Assembly (NCBI GenBank): GCA_045661345.1
Contig: JAZRFM010000013.1
Location: 5,019 to 69,018 of the forward strand
Reading direction: 5' to 3'
Source: RUG12461 sp045661345
GTDB lineage: Bacteria; Bacillota; Clostridia; Lachnospirales; Lachnospiraceae
DNA length: 64,000 nucleotides
The translations under genes were made by a program, and so were the position numbers. The notes below the pieces were generated by a model, which saw only the letters and a program-made list of their open reading frames with translations, was not told the DNA's origin and did no database searches. This document shows positions 21,970 through 30,895 of the stretch, in pieces (position 1 is the stretch's first letter; each line of letters opens with the position of its first letter).

Positions 21970-24801
21970 TCAATCCCTTTTTGCAACCCTGGTGACTGCG
22001 ATCTTCATACCGCGCTTTAATGCGTACGGTCCGATCGCCTTCAGTTTATCTTCTGCACGTACCATCCGGCTTGCCTCCGGGACATCACGGCTCAAATGGA
22101 TCGCGTCGAATTCGCATTTGGTGGTGCACAGTCCGCAGCCGATACAGCGGTTTTCATCCACAGTCGTCGCACCGCAGGACAGGCATCTCGCCGCCTCCGT
22201 CCGAACCTGCTCCTCCGTCAGAGTCAGCCGCAGATCTTCAAAGGTCTTAGCAGCCACACCGGCCTTCCTGCCCGGGATCTGGCGCGGCGCATTGTCAAAG
22301 CATTCCCGCTTTGTCTGATCCTCGATGTCGTCCTTATCCAGCTCGATAAAGTCGCGCCGGTCTCTCGCAAGATCCAGCCGGTTCCCGGGATGCACGAACC
22401 GGTTGATGGAAACAGCGCCCTCTCTGCCGCCGGCGATGGCGTCGATGGCAAACTTCGGTCCGGTGTAAACGTCGCCGCCCACAAAGATGTCCGGCTCTGC
22501 TGTCTGCAGGGTCAGCGGATCCGCGATGGCGCCGCCGTTCGGTCTGGTCTCCACCTTTGTCCCCTCCAGCAGGTTCCCCCACTGGATAGACTGTCCGATG
22601 GAAAGCAGCACATTCGAGCAGGAAATCGTGATGGTCTCACTCTCATCATACTGCGGGTGAAACCGGTGATCCTGATCAAAGACAGCCGTACATTTCTTGA
22701 AGACGACACCCTTCACCCGGCCGTCCTCCGTCAGGATCTCCTTCGGCCCCCAGCCGTTCATGACCTCGATTCCTTCTTCTTGGGCTTCTTCGACCTCGTC
22801 CTTTGCCGCCGGCATCTCTTCCGGACTCTCCAGACAAAGCATGGTCACCTTGTCGGAGCCCGCACGCACAGCCGTCCTCGCCACATCGATTGCCACGTTG
22901 CCGCCGCCGATCACAACGGTGTCGCCCTTCAGCCTGATGGAATGATCCTGATTGACATTCCGCAGGAAATCCACACCGGTCTGGACACCCTCTGCATCCT
23001 CTCCCGGTACACCGGCAAGGCGTCCGCCCTGGCATCCGATGGCAACGAAAAATGCCTTGTAGCCTTCCCCACGGAGCTTTTCGATGGTGGTGTCCTTACC
23101 GACCTCCACATTGCATTGGAACTCCACCCCCATCTTTCTGATCACATCAATCTCCGCCTCCAGTACCTCTTTTTCCAGTCGGTAGCTCGGAATCCCATTC
23201 ATCAGCATGCCGCCGGGACGTTTCTCTTTTTCAAAAATCGTGACCGGATAGCCGTCTCTGCGCAGGAAATAGGCTGCCGCAAGCCCTGCCGGGCCCGCAC
23301 CGATCACTGCGACCTTAAACTCATCTCCCCACATGCCGCCATCATGCTTCTCGCAAAGCGGTACATACGGGTTCTCGGAATTCAGATCCAGCGATGCAAT
23401 ATACTTTTTGATCTCATCGATGGCAAGGGGCTGGTCAATGGTGCCGCGGGTACAGGCGTCTTCGCATCTCCGGTTGCAGACAGCACCGCAGATCATGGGC
23501 AGGGGATTGTCCTGCTTGATCAGTGCCAGTGCATCCTCGTACCGTCCCTCCGCAGCCATCTTCACATAGCCCTGCACGGACAGGTGTACCGGGCATGCGG
23601 TCTTGCAGGGCGCCGTACCGGTCTCATAGCAATTGATTTTGGCATCATCGCGATAGTTGTAATTCCACTTATCCGGTCCCCATTTTTTGCCGTCCGGCAG
23701 CTCCGTCTTGGGATAGGTCACTTCCGACCCGTCTTTTTTGCACAGCTTCTGCCCGAGCTTCGCGGCGCCCACCGGGCATACCTCCACGCACTTGCCGCAG
23801 GCCACGCATTTTTCTTTTTCCACATGGGCACGGTAAGCGGAGGCCGACATATTCGGCGTGTTATAAAGCTGGGAGGTACGAAGAGCATTGCAGACACCCG
23901 GTGCACAGTTGCAGATCGCCACGATCTTGTTCTCACCGTCAATATTGGTGATCTGATGGACATAGCCGTGACGTTCCGCACGCTCTAAGATCTCGTAGAC
24001 CTCTTCCTTGGTGATGTAGTGGCCGATCCCGCGATCATCCATGTATTCCGCCATGTCACCCATACCGATACAGTAATCGCCGCGGATCTGACCGGACCCT
24101 TCTCCGCGCATCGCCTGCTGCTTTCTGCAGGAGCACTCGGAAATGCCCCATTTGTCATACATATCGATCCAGCGGGACAGATGCTCCACCGGTACAGACT
24201 GATTTTCCATGCTGATGGCTTTTTCCACCGGAATCACATGCATACCGATTCCGGCGCCTCCGGGGGGTACCATCTGTGTGACGCCCGCCAGGGGGAGCTG
24301 TGTCATCAGGTTGAAGAACGTTGCCAGCTGCGGAAACTCATCCGTCACCTTCTCCTGCATCATCATAAACTCGGCGGAGCCCGGTACGAAAATCGGAAGC
24401 TCATACTGACGGTGCCTGTCCGGAGACTTCGCACGATTCTGCTCTATGATACCGATCCAGCGGAGCCGCTCCACCATTGCCCTGGTGTCTTCCAGGCTCA
24501 TTCCGTTTCTGCCTGCCAGCTCCTCAACCGAGTACGGAACACGGGTCTTCCGGAAGCTTAAGAGAAACTTCACCTGTTCTTTTGTCAGGATCATATCCAG
24601 CATCCAGTACTCCGGATCCCGGTTGTTGATCTTCTGGGTGAATTTCTTCACATAACGATCCGTGATCAGCGTCGCCAGCTTCAGAACCAGCTGCTCCTTT
24701 TCCGGATCGGGCGCTACATAATCCGGATCCTGCCAGTAATCTCTTTCGTTGATCATCGGATCCCCTTTTGCCTGATCCATCGGCCTTACATTCACTGCCA
24801 T
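21970..24801 (-). CDS. Multidomain Fe-S flavoprotein oxidoreductase (GltD-like NAD(P)-binding core with ferredoxin modules)
   Basis: This 943-residue protein is a mosaic. Residues about 1-300 contain a winged-helix-like segment (LTKEQVKFLLSFRKTRVPYS) and Cys-rich motifs (SECSCRKQQ, AICNCAPGVCN). A 4Fe-4S ferredoxin motif follows (CVACGKCVEVCPVG), then the glutamate-synthase-beta-type Fe-S domain (PCKTACPVHLSVQGYV, CGAVCNRRCEDACTRG), FAD site VAVIGAGPAGLAAAYFLR with PGGMLMNGIPSYRL, NAD(P) site VVIGGGNVAIDVARTAVRAG and a C-terminal ferredoxin motif (CIGCGLCTTKCEFDAI). It could pass electrons from NAD(P)H to a low-potential carrier. GltD-like proteins occur with benzoyl-CoA reductase operons (BzdV of Azoarcus), relatives of the dehydratases encoded upstream here. 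AGGAGG precedes the ATG. Confidence 0.9.
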   Translation of the reverse strand: MAVNVRPMDQAKGDPMINERDYWQDPDYVAPDPEKEQLVLKLATLITDRYVKKFTQKINNRDPEYWMLDMILTKEQVKFLLSFRKTRVPYSVEELAGRNGMSLEDTRAMVERLRWIGIIEQNRAKSPDRHRQYELPIFVPGSAEFMMMQEKVTDEFPQLATFFNLMTQLPLAGVTQMVPPGGAGIGMHVIPVEKAISMENQSVPVEHLSRWIDMYDKWGISECSCRKQQAMRGEGSGQIRGDYCIGMGDMAEYMDDRGIGHYITKEEVYEILERAERHGYVHQITNIDGENKIVAICNCAPGVCNALRTSQLYNTPNMSASAYRAHVEKEKCVACGKCVEVCPVGAAKLGQKLCKKDGSEVTYPKTELPDGKKWGPDKWNYNYRDDAKINCYETGTAPCKTACPVHLSVQGYVKMAAEGRYEDALALIKQDNPLPMICGAVCNRRCEDACTRGTIDQPLAIDEIKKYIASLDLNSENPYVPLCEKHDGGMWGDEFKVAVIGAGPAGLAAAYFLRRDGYPVTIFEKEKRPGGMLMNGIPSYRLEKEVLEAEIDVIRKMGVEFQCNVEVGKDTTIEKLRGEGYKAFFVAIGCQGGRLAGVPGEDAEGVQTGVDFLRNVNQDHSIRLKGDTVVIGGGNVAIDVARTAVRAGSDKVTMLCLESPEEMPAAKDEVEEAQEEGIEVMNGWGPKEILTEDGRVKGVVFKKCTAVFDQDHRFHPQYDESETITISCSNVLLSIGQSIQWGNLLEGTKVETRPNGGAIADPLTLQTAEPDIFVGGDVYTGPKFAIDAIAGGREGAVSINRFVHPGNRLDLARDRRDFIELDKDDIEDQTKRECFDNAPRQIPGRKAGVAAKTFEDLRLTLTEEQVRTEAARCLSCGATTVDENRCIGCGLCTTKCEFDAIHLSRDVPEASRMVRAEDKLKAIGPYALKRGMKIAVTRVAKRD

Positions 24802-24847
24802 TGATTATCCTCCTGTTTTTTCTCCGACTTTCCTTGACTTTTGTCGG

Positions 24848-25018
24848 TCATAATCTCTTATCACGCTTCATCCTGTCATAATGCCTGTTCATGATGGGTT
24901 CCATCAGGGATGCAAGCTTCATGTCCAGATTAAAATAGTAAACGATCCAGCTCAATACAAACAGGATCACCGCAATGATCACAATACCCTTTATCACTTT
25001 TCCGATGAATTTCCCCAT
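24848..25018 (-). CDS. 56-residue single-span membrane protein of the dehydratase operon
   Basis: A short frame with a good ribosome binding site (AAAGGAAAGGAG) encodes MGKFIGKVIKG, a hydrophobic helix (IVIIAVILFVLSWIVYYF, residues about 12-29) and a basic amphipathic tail (MNRHYDRMKRDKRL). It sits between the second dehydratase subunit (19-nt gap) and the flavoprotein (46-nt gap), the same strand and spacing as the rest of the operon. No family is recognised. It could anchor the complex to the membrane, which would also suit the PH-domain protein at the end of the operon; that is inference. Confidence 0.7.
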   Translation of the reverse strand: MGKFIGKVIKGIVIIAVILFVLSWIVYYFNLDMKLASLMEPIMNRHYDRMKRDKRL

Positions 25019-25037
25019 GAGTCTCCTTTCCTTTCAC

Positions 25038-26576
25038 TTACCATGCCTTGACGTCGTCAAAATCCTCCAGAGACGGGTCAAGGGGTTCTTCATGCAGCAC
25101 TGTCCGCATATAGCGGTTGACCTCGTTGCGCATATCTCCGCGGCTGGCATAACGGGGATCCATAAGACCGTGCGGCACCCAGATCAGGTGGATACCGTGC
25201 TTTTTCGCCTCGTCATCAAAGATCCCGTGATATCCGGTCATGGATTTGCAGCGTGTATGCTCATACATGATGACCATATCCGCCCGATACTCCTCGCAGA
25301 AACGCCAGAGATCGTCCACACCGACATCCAGACCGCCCTCGGAGCGGTTGCGCATATTCTCCTTCGCGTAGAGATCCGCCATGTCATAATAGGCCTGTTC
25401 CGGATCGTCCTCGCTGTAGATGTCGGTGGAGGTAAGGCTCAGCATATCGATCAGCGGAACGATGCCCCAGCAATTCTGCAGCCACAGCGGAAATGCCGAA
25501 TAGTACTGTGCCTGCACACCCCAGAGAATCGCACGGTGCCTTACCTCGGAAACCACAGGGGTCTTCCTGTCGTAGGCATCATACATGATTTTGCAGATCT
25601 CCTGCTCATTTTTCAAAAAAGTGTCGTCACGGCCGCCCGCCACCTGATAATAGGCATCGCGGTACAGTGCCACATTGTTGCCGATGACCTGGGGGTAATC
25701 GGTCTTGCTGACCTCCAGCCATTCCTGAAAGCACCTCGTCTCGCCGTTGAAGTTCTTCATGTTCCTGAAATAGGCATCCCAGTCAAATTTCTCTCCGGTC
25801 ACATCCTCCACGAACCTGATGGCGTTCTTGATCTCCTGCGCCGCATAATCACGTGTCTCGGGATCCGTATAACGGATCGGCACCGCGATCCCGAAGGACG
25901 GCAGGTTAAACCGCCGCTGCTCCAGGGAATTGCCCATCAAAGAGCCGTCACAGGTGGTATTGCAGTGCAGCATGCAGATCCCGACCTTCGGATAGTCGTC
26001 CTCAATTGCCACACCCAGCTCTCCCGCCGGCATGGGGCAGACATCCCCCGGTACGCCGTACTCTTCACAGACATCGACATAATGGATCACACCGTCCTGC
26101 GCCATGGTGGAAGACGTATAGATCGGCGGAATCTCCGGCACAATCGCGGTCAGGTTCGGGAAACCGTTCATGACCTGCGTCATCATGTTTTCATCCAGAA
26201 GAACGAGCTTCCTGCTCTTCTCCGGATCACCCCCGATGTTCTGATCTGCTTCGAACAGGGTCTTCATGGTGGTACACATATGCTCCACAATGAGGTCGAA
26301 CTCTTTATGCGCAATCCGAAGCTGCGGCCCTCTGAGGCCCTCGGTGTGCCGATCCAGAAAATCCGGTGCGGCAAGGTAATTCACCATCCAGCGGTAGCGG
26401 AAAAAGCCCTTGAGGCACTGGGGATTTGCCATAAACTTGATCATGGTCTTCCAGATGAAAAGCCATCTGGTATAGTCATACCAGGTGTCCTTCAGGCCGC
26501 GCCATTCCCTGCGGGCGCGATAACGCTTGCCATGATACATCTTCCCCAGCTTTTCACTGTTGATCTCTTTTCCCAT
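25038..26576 (-). CDS. 2-hydroxyacyl-CoA dehydratase/benzoyl-CoA reductase family protein (larger subunit)
   Basis: A 512-residue member of the HgdA/HgdB-BcrB/C fold family, longer than the usual 370-450. Family-like parts include VHYVDVCEEYGVPGDVCPM, GICMLHCNTTCDG, VCKIMYDAYDRKTPVV-like helices and the C-terminal MVIMYEHTRCKSMTGYHG. Cysteines at DVCPM, MLHCNTTC and HTRCKS are candidate Fe-S ligands. Its ATG overlaps the stop of the smaller subunit by one nucleotide (TGATG), indicating a fixed stoichiometry. No ATP-dependent activator (HgdC type) is encoded in the window, so the electron donor may instead be the co-encoded flavoprotein or an activator elsewhere. The substrate is unknown. Confidence 0.85.
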   Translation of the reverse strand: MGKEINSEKLGKMYHGKRYRARREWRGLKDTWYDYTRWLFIWKTMIKFMANPQCLKGFFRYRWMVNYLAAPDFLDRHTEGLRGPQLRIAHKEFDLIVEHMCTTMKTLFEADQNIGGDPEKSRKLVLLDENMMTQVMNGFPNLTAIVPEIPPIYTSSTMAQDGVIHYVDVCEEYGVPGDVCPMPAGELGVAIEDDYPKVGICMLHCNTTCDGSLMGNSLEQRRFNLPSFGIAVPIRYTDPETRDYAAQEIKNAIRFVEDVTGEKFDWDAYFRNMKNFNGETRCFQEWLEVSKTDYPQVIGNNVALYRDAYYQVAGGRDDTFLKNEQEICKIMYDAYDRKTPVVSEVRHRAILWGVQAQYYSAFPLWLQNCWGIVPLIDMLSLTSTDIYSEDDPEQAYYDMADLYAKENMRNRSEGGLDVGVDDLWRFCEEYRADMVIMYEHTRCKSMTGYHGIFDDEAKKHGIHLIWVPHGLMDPRYASRGDMRNEVNRYMRTVLHEEPLDPSLEDFDDVKAW

Positions 26577-27781
26577 CAGTCATCACCGCCTCTCTCTTTG
26601 TTGATCTGCTTGATCTCGATGCTCTCAACAAATGCCTGAACCCTGGTGCGGAGCTGTCCGGAAGAGGTCACGACATAGGGCCGGTCCATGGTAAGCACGG
26701 GATATCCGTACTCCTCCCGCATGATATGCTGCATCCCGGCGCGTTCGTACCCCCAGAAATTGCAGAACTTCATCTGCTGGACAATGATCCCGTCGGCGTG
26801 ATAGCGCTTCATGAGCATATCCAGCACATCCTTGCGGTACTTCACCGCCTCCATGTCCATATAGCGGGGACACTGGTTGTTTTTTACCGTATGACGGCAG
26901 ATCTGCGTCAGCACATCCTCGTCTTCCTTCAATTCGATGGGAATACGGTCCGGATAGGAACCGTAGCAATAGCGATCCGCCACCACCAGTGCCCCTGCCT
27001 CCTCGATCTCCTTGACATAATCGGCGTCATCAATCTCGGAACCCACAAGCAGCACCCGGGCGCGGTGTTTTTTCTTTTGGTTGTCATCGCTCTCGCGGGT
27101 TTTCAGCTCTTCTGCCGTCTCCCGCAGCATCGGAAGGATCAGATCCTTCGGGCAGGCATAGCTCACAAGGCAGATCACCGCAAATTCGTAACCCGTGATC
27201 CGCGGATTCTCCTCTGCGCGGTAAGAACCGATCTCCGAGATCAGACGGCACACCTCGTTATGGATCTCCACGGATTTGCGCAGCGCATCCTCCGAAGTAT
27301 CCGTCCCGAATTCCTCCGTCAGACGATCCAGAATCCTTTTCCTGGTCATACGGATCATATGCTGTACCGCGTTTTCGTCACTTTTCATCGGGGCATCGAT
27401 ATGGGCGATAAAAAAGCTCTCTTTATCGCAAAGCTGCAGCCGTTCGATATTCTCAAAGCAGTCCGCCGCCTGGGAGCAGGCAGCCGTTTCGAGTATCGCA
27501 TCGAGAAACTGATATCCGCCCTCCAGCGCACGCTCCACAACCGCCCTGCAGTATTCGCAGGTCATACTGGTCATGTAATACGTTCCCATCTCCATCGTGC
27601 CGGTGCGCGGTGCCCTGATATGGATCGCGGTGATGCCGGGCAGATTGTAAAAGGCTTCCGGCAGCTGAAAACAGTTGATCCCGATGATTTTATCCCCGCG
27701 TTCCGCCGCCTGGCGGACAAGATCGTTGTTGGACTCTGTCAACAGCTTTTCAAACTCATACAGATGTTTTAGGTCCTTCAT
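26576..27781 (-). CDS. 2-hydroxyacyl-CoA dehydratase/benzoyl-CoA reductase family protein (smaller subunit)
   Basis: A 401-residue protein of the same family and the first gene of the operon. Landmarks are GDKIIGINCFQLPEAF, YMTSMTCEYCRAVVERALEG, ILETAACSQAADCFENI, ARVLLVGSEIDDADYV and the C-terminal QQMKFCNFWGYERAG, which matches the conserved cysteine block QLKFCDPW of dehydratase subunits. The Cys residues at CEYC, AACSQ and KFC are the likely ligands of an Fe-S cluster. GAGGGGG lies 4 nt before the ATG. Members act on 2-hydroxyacyl-CoAs, aromatic CoAs or as double-cubane reductases; which applies here cannot be told from sequence alone. Confidence 0.88.
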   Translation of the reverse strand: MKDLKHLYEFEKLLTESNNDLVRQAAERGDKIIGINCFQLPEAFYNLPGITAIHIRAPRTGTMEMGTYYMTSMTCEYCRAVVERALEGGYQFLDAILETAACSQAADCFENIERLQLCDKESFFIAHIDAPMKSDENAVQHMIRMTRKRILDRLTEEFGTDTSEDALRKSVEIHNEVCRLISEIGSYRAEENPRITGYEFAVICLVSYACPKDLILPMLRETAEELKTRESDDNQKKKHRARVLLVGSEIDDADYVKEIEEAGALVVADRYCYGSYPDRIPIELKEDEDVLTQICRHTVKNNQCPRYMDMEAVKYRKDVLDMLMKRYHADGIIVQQMKFCNFWGYERAGMQHIMREEYGYPVLTMDRPYVVTSSGQLRTRVQAFVESIEIKQINKERGGDD

Positions 27782-27794
27782 GTTTCCCCCTCGT

Positions 27795-27840
27795 AAAAAA
27801 AAGACTCCGATTCCTTATGCCGCAGGTCCATCGTAGTCTT
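27795..27840 (-). terminator. Terminator-like hairpin between hemW and the dehydratase operon (possible attenuator)
   Basis: AAGACTCCGAT (27801-27811) pairs with ATCGTAGTCTT (27830-27840) with one mismatch over an 18-nt loop, followed on the minus strand by a U8 tract (27795-27802). It can terminate hemW transcription. Because a promoter lies just upstream of it, the dehydratase mRNA leader would contain most of the same hairpin. Confidence 0.7.
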
Positions 27841-27843
27841 CTT

Positions 27844-27872
27844 ATTATACATGAAAAACACCGCTCAGTCCA
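27844..27872 (-). promoter_or_regulatory. Sigma-A promoter for the dehydratase operon, inside the 3' end of hemW
   Basis: Minus strand: TGGACT (27867-27872), 17 nt, perfect TATAAT (27844-27849). Predicted start of transcription is near 27837, upstream of the U8 hairpin and 56 nt before the first dehydratase codon. Confidence 0.6.
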
Positions 27873-29046
27873 GCAAAAACGCCGCCATCACATAATTTGC
27901 AAGATCCAGTCCCCGCTCCGAAAGACACACATTTTCTTCCGTTTCCAGCAGGAGCCCTCTTCCCGCCATTTCGTCGATCACCTTTCCGTAAACGTTTCGC
28001 ATGGAGACCCCGAATCTTTTGTAAAATTCCGCCTTTGCCACCCCGGCCGTCTCTCTCAATCCGAGAAACATGGTCTCCTCCATCTGTCCTTTCCGGTCGA
28101 TGTTCTCTTCCTTCTGCGGGGAAAACCCATAATGCAGGTACTCGCCAAGGTCACCGGTATTGCTAAATCGCCTGTTCTCCACCAGAGACGCCGCGCCCAG
28201 TCCCAGCCCCAGATACTCGCTCCGCCGCCAGTATCCCAGATTGTGCCGGCTTTCCATCCCTTTTCTGGCAAAATTGGAGATCTCATACCGGTGATAGCCG
28301 TTTCCCTCCAGCAGAGTACAGGTCGTATGATACATCCGCCGTTCCGTTTCCTCGTCCGGCAGGTACCGGGGCGTATCTCCGTTCTCCCTGCGTTTAGCGT
28401 CTTCCCCGTAAAGCCGTCCGAACTCCGTCCCTTCTTCCACCATCAGGCTGTAAACAGACAGGTGCTCCGGCCGAAGGCGCAAAAGCTTCTTTAAACTTTT
28501 CTCATAATCCCGTTCACTCTGCAGTGGTATCCCACTTATTATATCCAGATTTATATTTTGGAATCCGCTCTTGCGTGCCAGCTCATAAGAGGACAGGAAC
28601 TCCTCGTACGTATGGATTCTGCCAAGGCGCTTCAACGCTTCATTGTCTGCGGACTGTACCCCCATGGAGAGTCTGTTGATCCCGCAGCCCTTGTAGATCG
28701 CGAGTTTTTCCCTGGACAGGGTACCCGGATTGCATTCTATCGTGATCTCCGCGTCCTCCGACACCAAAAAACCTTCCCGGATCTGATCCATGAGGCCTGC
28801 GATCCCGCCCGCCTTCAAAACCGACGGTGTCCCGCCGCCGAAAAATACGGAAGTCACTTTTCTGTTTTGACAGGCCGGTGCTTTTTCCTTGATCTCCTGC
28901 AGCAGCACACGCACGTAATCCGCCTGTGTTTTCTCATCGGCCAGCCCCGACAGAAAATCACAATACCGGCACCGGGCCGCGCAAAAGGGAATATGCAGAT
29001 AGATGCCGAATGCCGTATCGCTTCCCTCGGTTTTCGTTTCCGGCAT
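27865..29046 (-). CDS. hemW: HemW-type radical SAM protein (coproporphyrinogen III oxidase-like)
   Basis: HemW is a heme chaperone of the radical SAM family, often misannotated as oxygen-independent coproporphyrinogen oxidase. The 393-residue protein has IYLHIPFCAARCRYCDF with the CxxxCxxC cluster motif, SVFFGGGTPSVL, ISGIPLQSERDYEKSL and the C-terminal EISNFARKG plus HNLGYW, which marks HemW rather than HemN. It begins 2 nt after lepA, the usual lepA-hemW order of Firmicutes, with GAGGAAT in the lepA end as ribosome binding site. Whether this organism uses heme is not evident from the window. Confidence 0.93.
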   Translation of the reverse strand: MPETKTEGSDTAFGIYLHIPFCAARCRYCDFLSGLADEKTQADYVRVLLQEIKEKAPACQNRKVTSVFFGGGTPSVLKAGGIAGLMDQIREGFLVSEDAEITIECNPGTLSREKLAIYKGCGINRLSMGVQSADNEALKRLGRIHTYEEFLSSYELARKSGFQNINLDIISGIPLQSERDYEKSLKKLLRLRPEHLSVYSLMVEEGTEFGRLYGEDAKRRENGDTPRYLPDEETERRMYHTTCTLLEGNGYHRYEISNFARKGMESRHNLGYWRRSEYLGLGLGAASLVENRRFSNTGDLGEYLHYGFSPQKEENIDRKGQMEETMFLGLRETAGVAKAEFYKRFGVSMRNVYGKVIDEMAGRGLLLETEENVCLSERGLDLANYVMAAFLLD

Positions 29047-29048
29047 TT

Positions 29049-30857
29049 TTATTCCTCATCCAGCTTCAGCACGCTCATAAAGGCTTCCTGTGGAATCTCC
29101 ACATTTCCGACCTGCCGCATCCGCTTCTTTCCTTCCTTCTGCTTCTCCAGAAGCTTCTTCTTTCTCGTGATATCGCCGCCGTAACATTTTGCCAGCACAT
29201 CCTTCCGCATGGCTTTCACGGTCTCCCTGGCGATCACCTTGCTGCCGATGGCCGCCTGGATCGGAATCTCGAAGAGATGCCGCGGGATCTCCTCCTTCAG
29301 CTTCTCGCACATTTTGCGGCCGCGTTCGTAGGCAGTCCCCGCAAAGACAATGAAGGAAAGCGCATCCACTTCTTCCTTATTGATCAGGATGTCCAGCTTC
29401 ACCAGCTCGGATTTCACATATCCCTTCATCTCATAGTCAAAGGAAGCATAGCCCCTCGAACGGGATTTCAGGGCATCAAAGAAATCATAAATGATCTCGT
29501 TCAGCGGCATGTCATATTTGATCAGGGCCCGGGTCGCTTCGATGTACTCGATGCTCTGATACACACCGCGCCGTTCCTGGCAAAGATCCATGATGGGCCC
29601 GATAAATTCGCTGGTCACCATGATCTCCGCCGCCACAAAGGGCTCCTCCATGTAGTCGATCTCGGCAGGATCCGGCAGATTCGTGGGATTTGTAATCGCA
29701 AGCACCGTGCCGTCCGTCTTATGCACCTGATAGATCACGCTGGGGGCCGTGGTGACGAGATCCAGATGATACTCCCGTTCCAGCCTCTCCTCCACAATCT
29801 CGAGATGCAAAAGTCCCAGGAACCCGCAGCGGAAGCCAAATCCCAGCGCAACGGAAGTCTCCGCTTCAAATTGGAGCGCTGCGTCGTTCAGCTGCAGCTT
29901 TTCCAGCGCATCTCTGAGATCCGGATATTTTGCCCCGTCCGCAGGATAAATGCCGCAGTAGACCATGGGGTTCACCTTTTTATATCCCGGCAGGGCCTCG
30001 GCGCAGGGCCTCGCGGCATCCGTGACCGTATCACCGACTCTGGTATCCTTCACATTTTTCAGGCTCGCCGTGAGATATCCCACCATGCCGGCAGTCAGCT
30101 CGCCGCAGGGAAGAAACTGCCCCGCACCGAAGGTGCCGACCTCCACGACATCCGCTTCCGCCCCCGTCGCCATCATCCGCATCCTGCATCCCGGTGCGAT
30201 CCGCCCGTTTTTGATCCGGCAGAAAACGATGACCCCCTTGTAGGAGTCGTACTTGGAATCAAAGATCAATGCCTGGAGAGGAGCCTCCGGATCCCCCTTC
30301 GGCGAAGGAAGCTTCTTTACGATCGCTTCGAGGACATCTCTCACATTCTGACCCGTTTTGGCGGAGATCTGCGGTGCATCCTCCGCTTCTATCCCGATCA
30401 CATCCTCAATCTCCTCAATCACCCGTGCCGGATCCGCGCTGGGCAGATCGATCTTGTTAATGACCGGAAACACCTCCAGATCCGCATCCAGCGCCAGATA
30501 GACGTTGGCAAGGGTCTGCGCCTCCACCCCCTGCGCCGCATCCACCACGAGGATCGCGCCATCGCAGGCCGCAAGGCTTCTCGATACCTCATAGGTAAAG
30601 TCCACATGTCCCGGGGTATCAATCAGATTAAAGATGTACTCTTCCCCGTCGTCGGCCTTGTAAATGGTACGGACAGCCTGGGATTTGATCGTAATCCCCC
30701 GTTCCCGTTCCAGATCCATATTGTCAAGTACCTGCTCCTGCATCTCACGGTCGGTCAGCAGTCCCGTCATCTCGATGATGCGGTCCGCCAGAGTGGATTT
30801 CCCGTGGTCAATATGGGCAATGATACAAAAATTCCGGATTCGTTCCTGATCAGTCAA
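29049..30857 (-). CDS. lepA: Elongation factor 4 (LepA)
   Basis: LepA is a translational GTPase acting on stalled or initiating ribosomes. The protein has the G1 motif IAHIDHGKSTLADRI, the G2/G3 region RGITIKSQAVR and DTPGHVDFTYEVSRSL, G4 NKIDLP, and the LepA-specific C-terminal domain ending KKRMRQVGNVEIPQEAF. The start is taken as TTG at 30857 (MTDQERIRNF, 602 residues), the usual family N-terminus; an in-frame TTG at 30887 would lie before the ribosome binding site AGGAG. Transcribed divergently from holA. Confidence 0.96.
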   Translation of the reverse strand: MTDQERIRNFCIIAHIDHGKSTLADRIIEMTGLLTDREMQEQVLDNMDLERERGITIKSQAVRTIYKADDGEEYIFNLIDTPGHVDFTYEVSRSLAACDGAILVVDAAQGVEAQTLANVYLALDADLEVFPVINKIDLPSADPARVIEEIEDVIGIEAEDAPQISAKTGQNVRDVLEAIVKKLPSPKGDPEAPLQALIFDSKYDSYKGVIVFCRIKNGRIAPGCRMRMMATGAEADVVEVGTFGAGQFLPCGELTAGMVGYLTASLKNVKDTRVGDTVTDAARPCAEALPGYKKVNPMVYCGIYPADGAKYPDLRDALEKLQLNDAALQFEAETSVALGFGFRCGFLGLLHLEIVEERLEREYHLDLVTTAPSVIYQVHKTDGTVLAITNPTNLPDPAEIDYMEEPFVAAEIMVTSEFIGPIMDLCQERRGVYQSIEYIEATRALIKYDMPLNEIIYDFFDALKSRSRGYASFDYEMKGYVKSELVKLDILINKEEVDALSFIVFAGTAYERGRKMCEKLKEEIPRHLFEIPIQAAIGSKVIARETVKAMRKDVLAKCYGGDITRKKKLLEKQKEGKKRMRQVGNVEIPQEAFMSVLKLDEE

Positions 30858-30895
30858 AGGTCTCCAGCTCCTCTCGTCAAAAAACAATCAGCTGT

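Noticed and set aside
22096..23988. 630-codon plus-strand frame opposite the Fe-S flavoprotein
   Set aside because: Antisense shadow; the minus strand has all FAD, NAD(P) and cysteine motifs in order.
24975..26639. 554-codon plus-strand frame opposite the dehydratase subunit
   Set aside because: Antisense to a clear family member and His/Arg/Leu-rich in the way expected of mirror frames in GC-rich genes.
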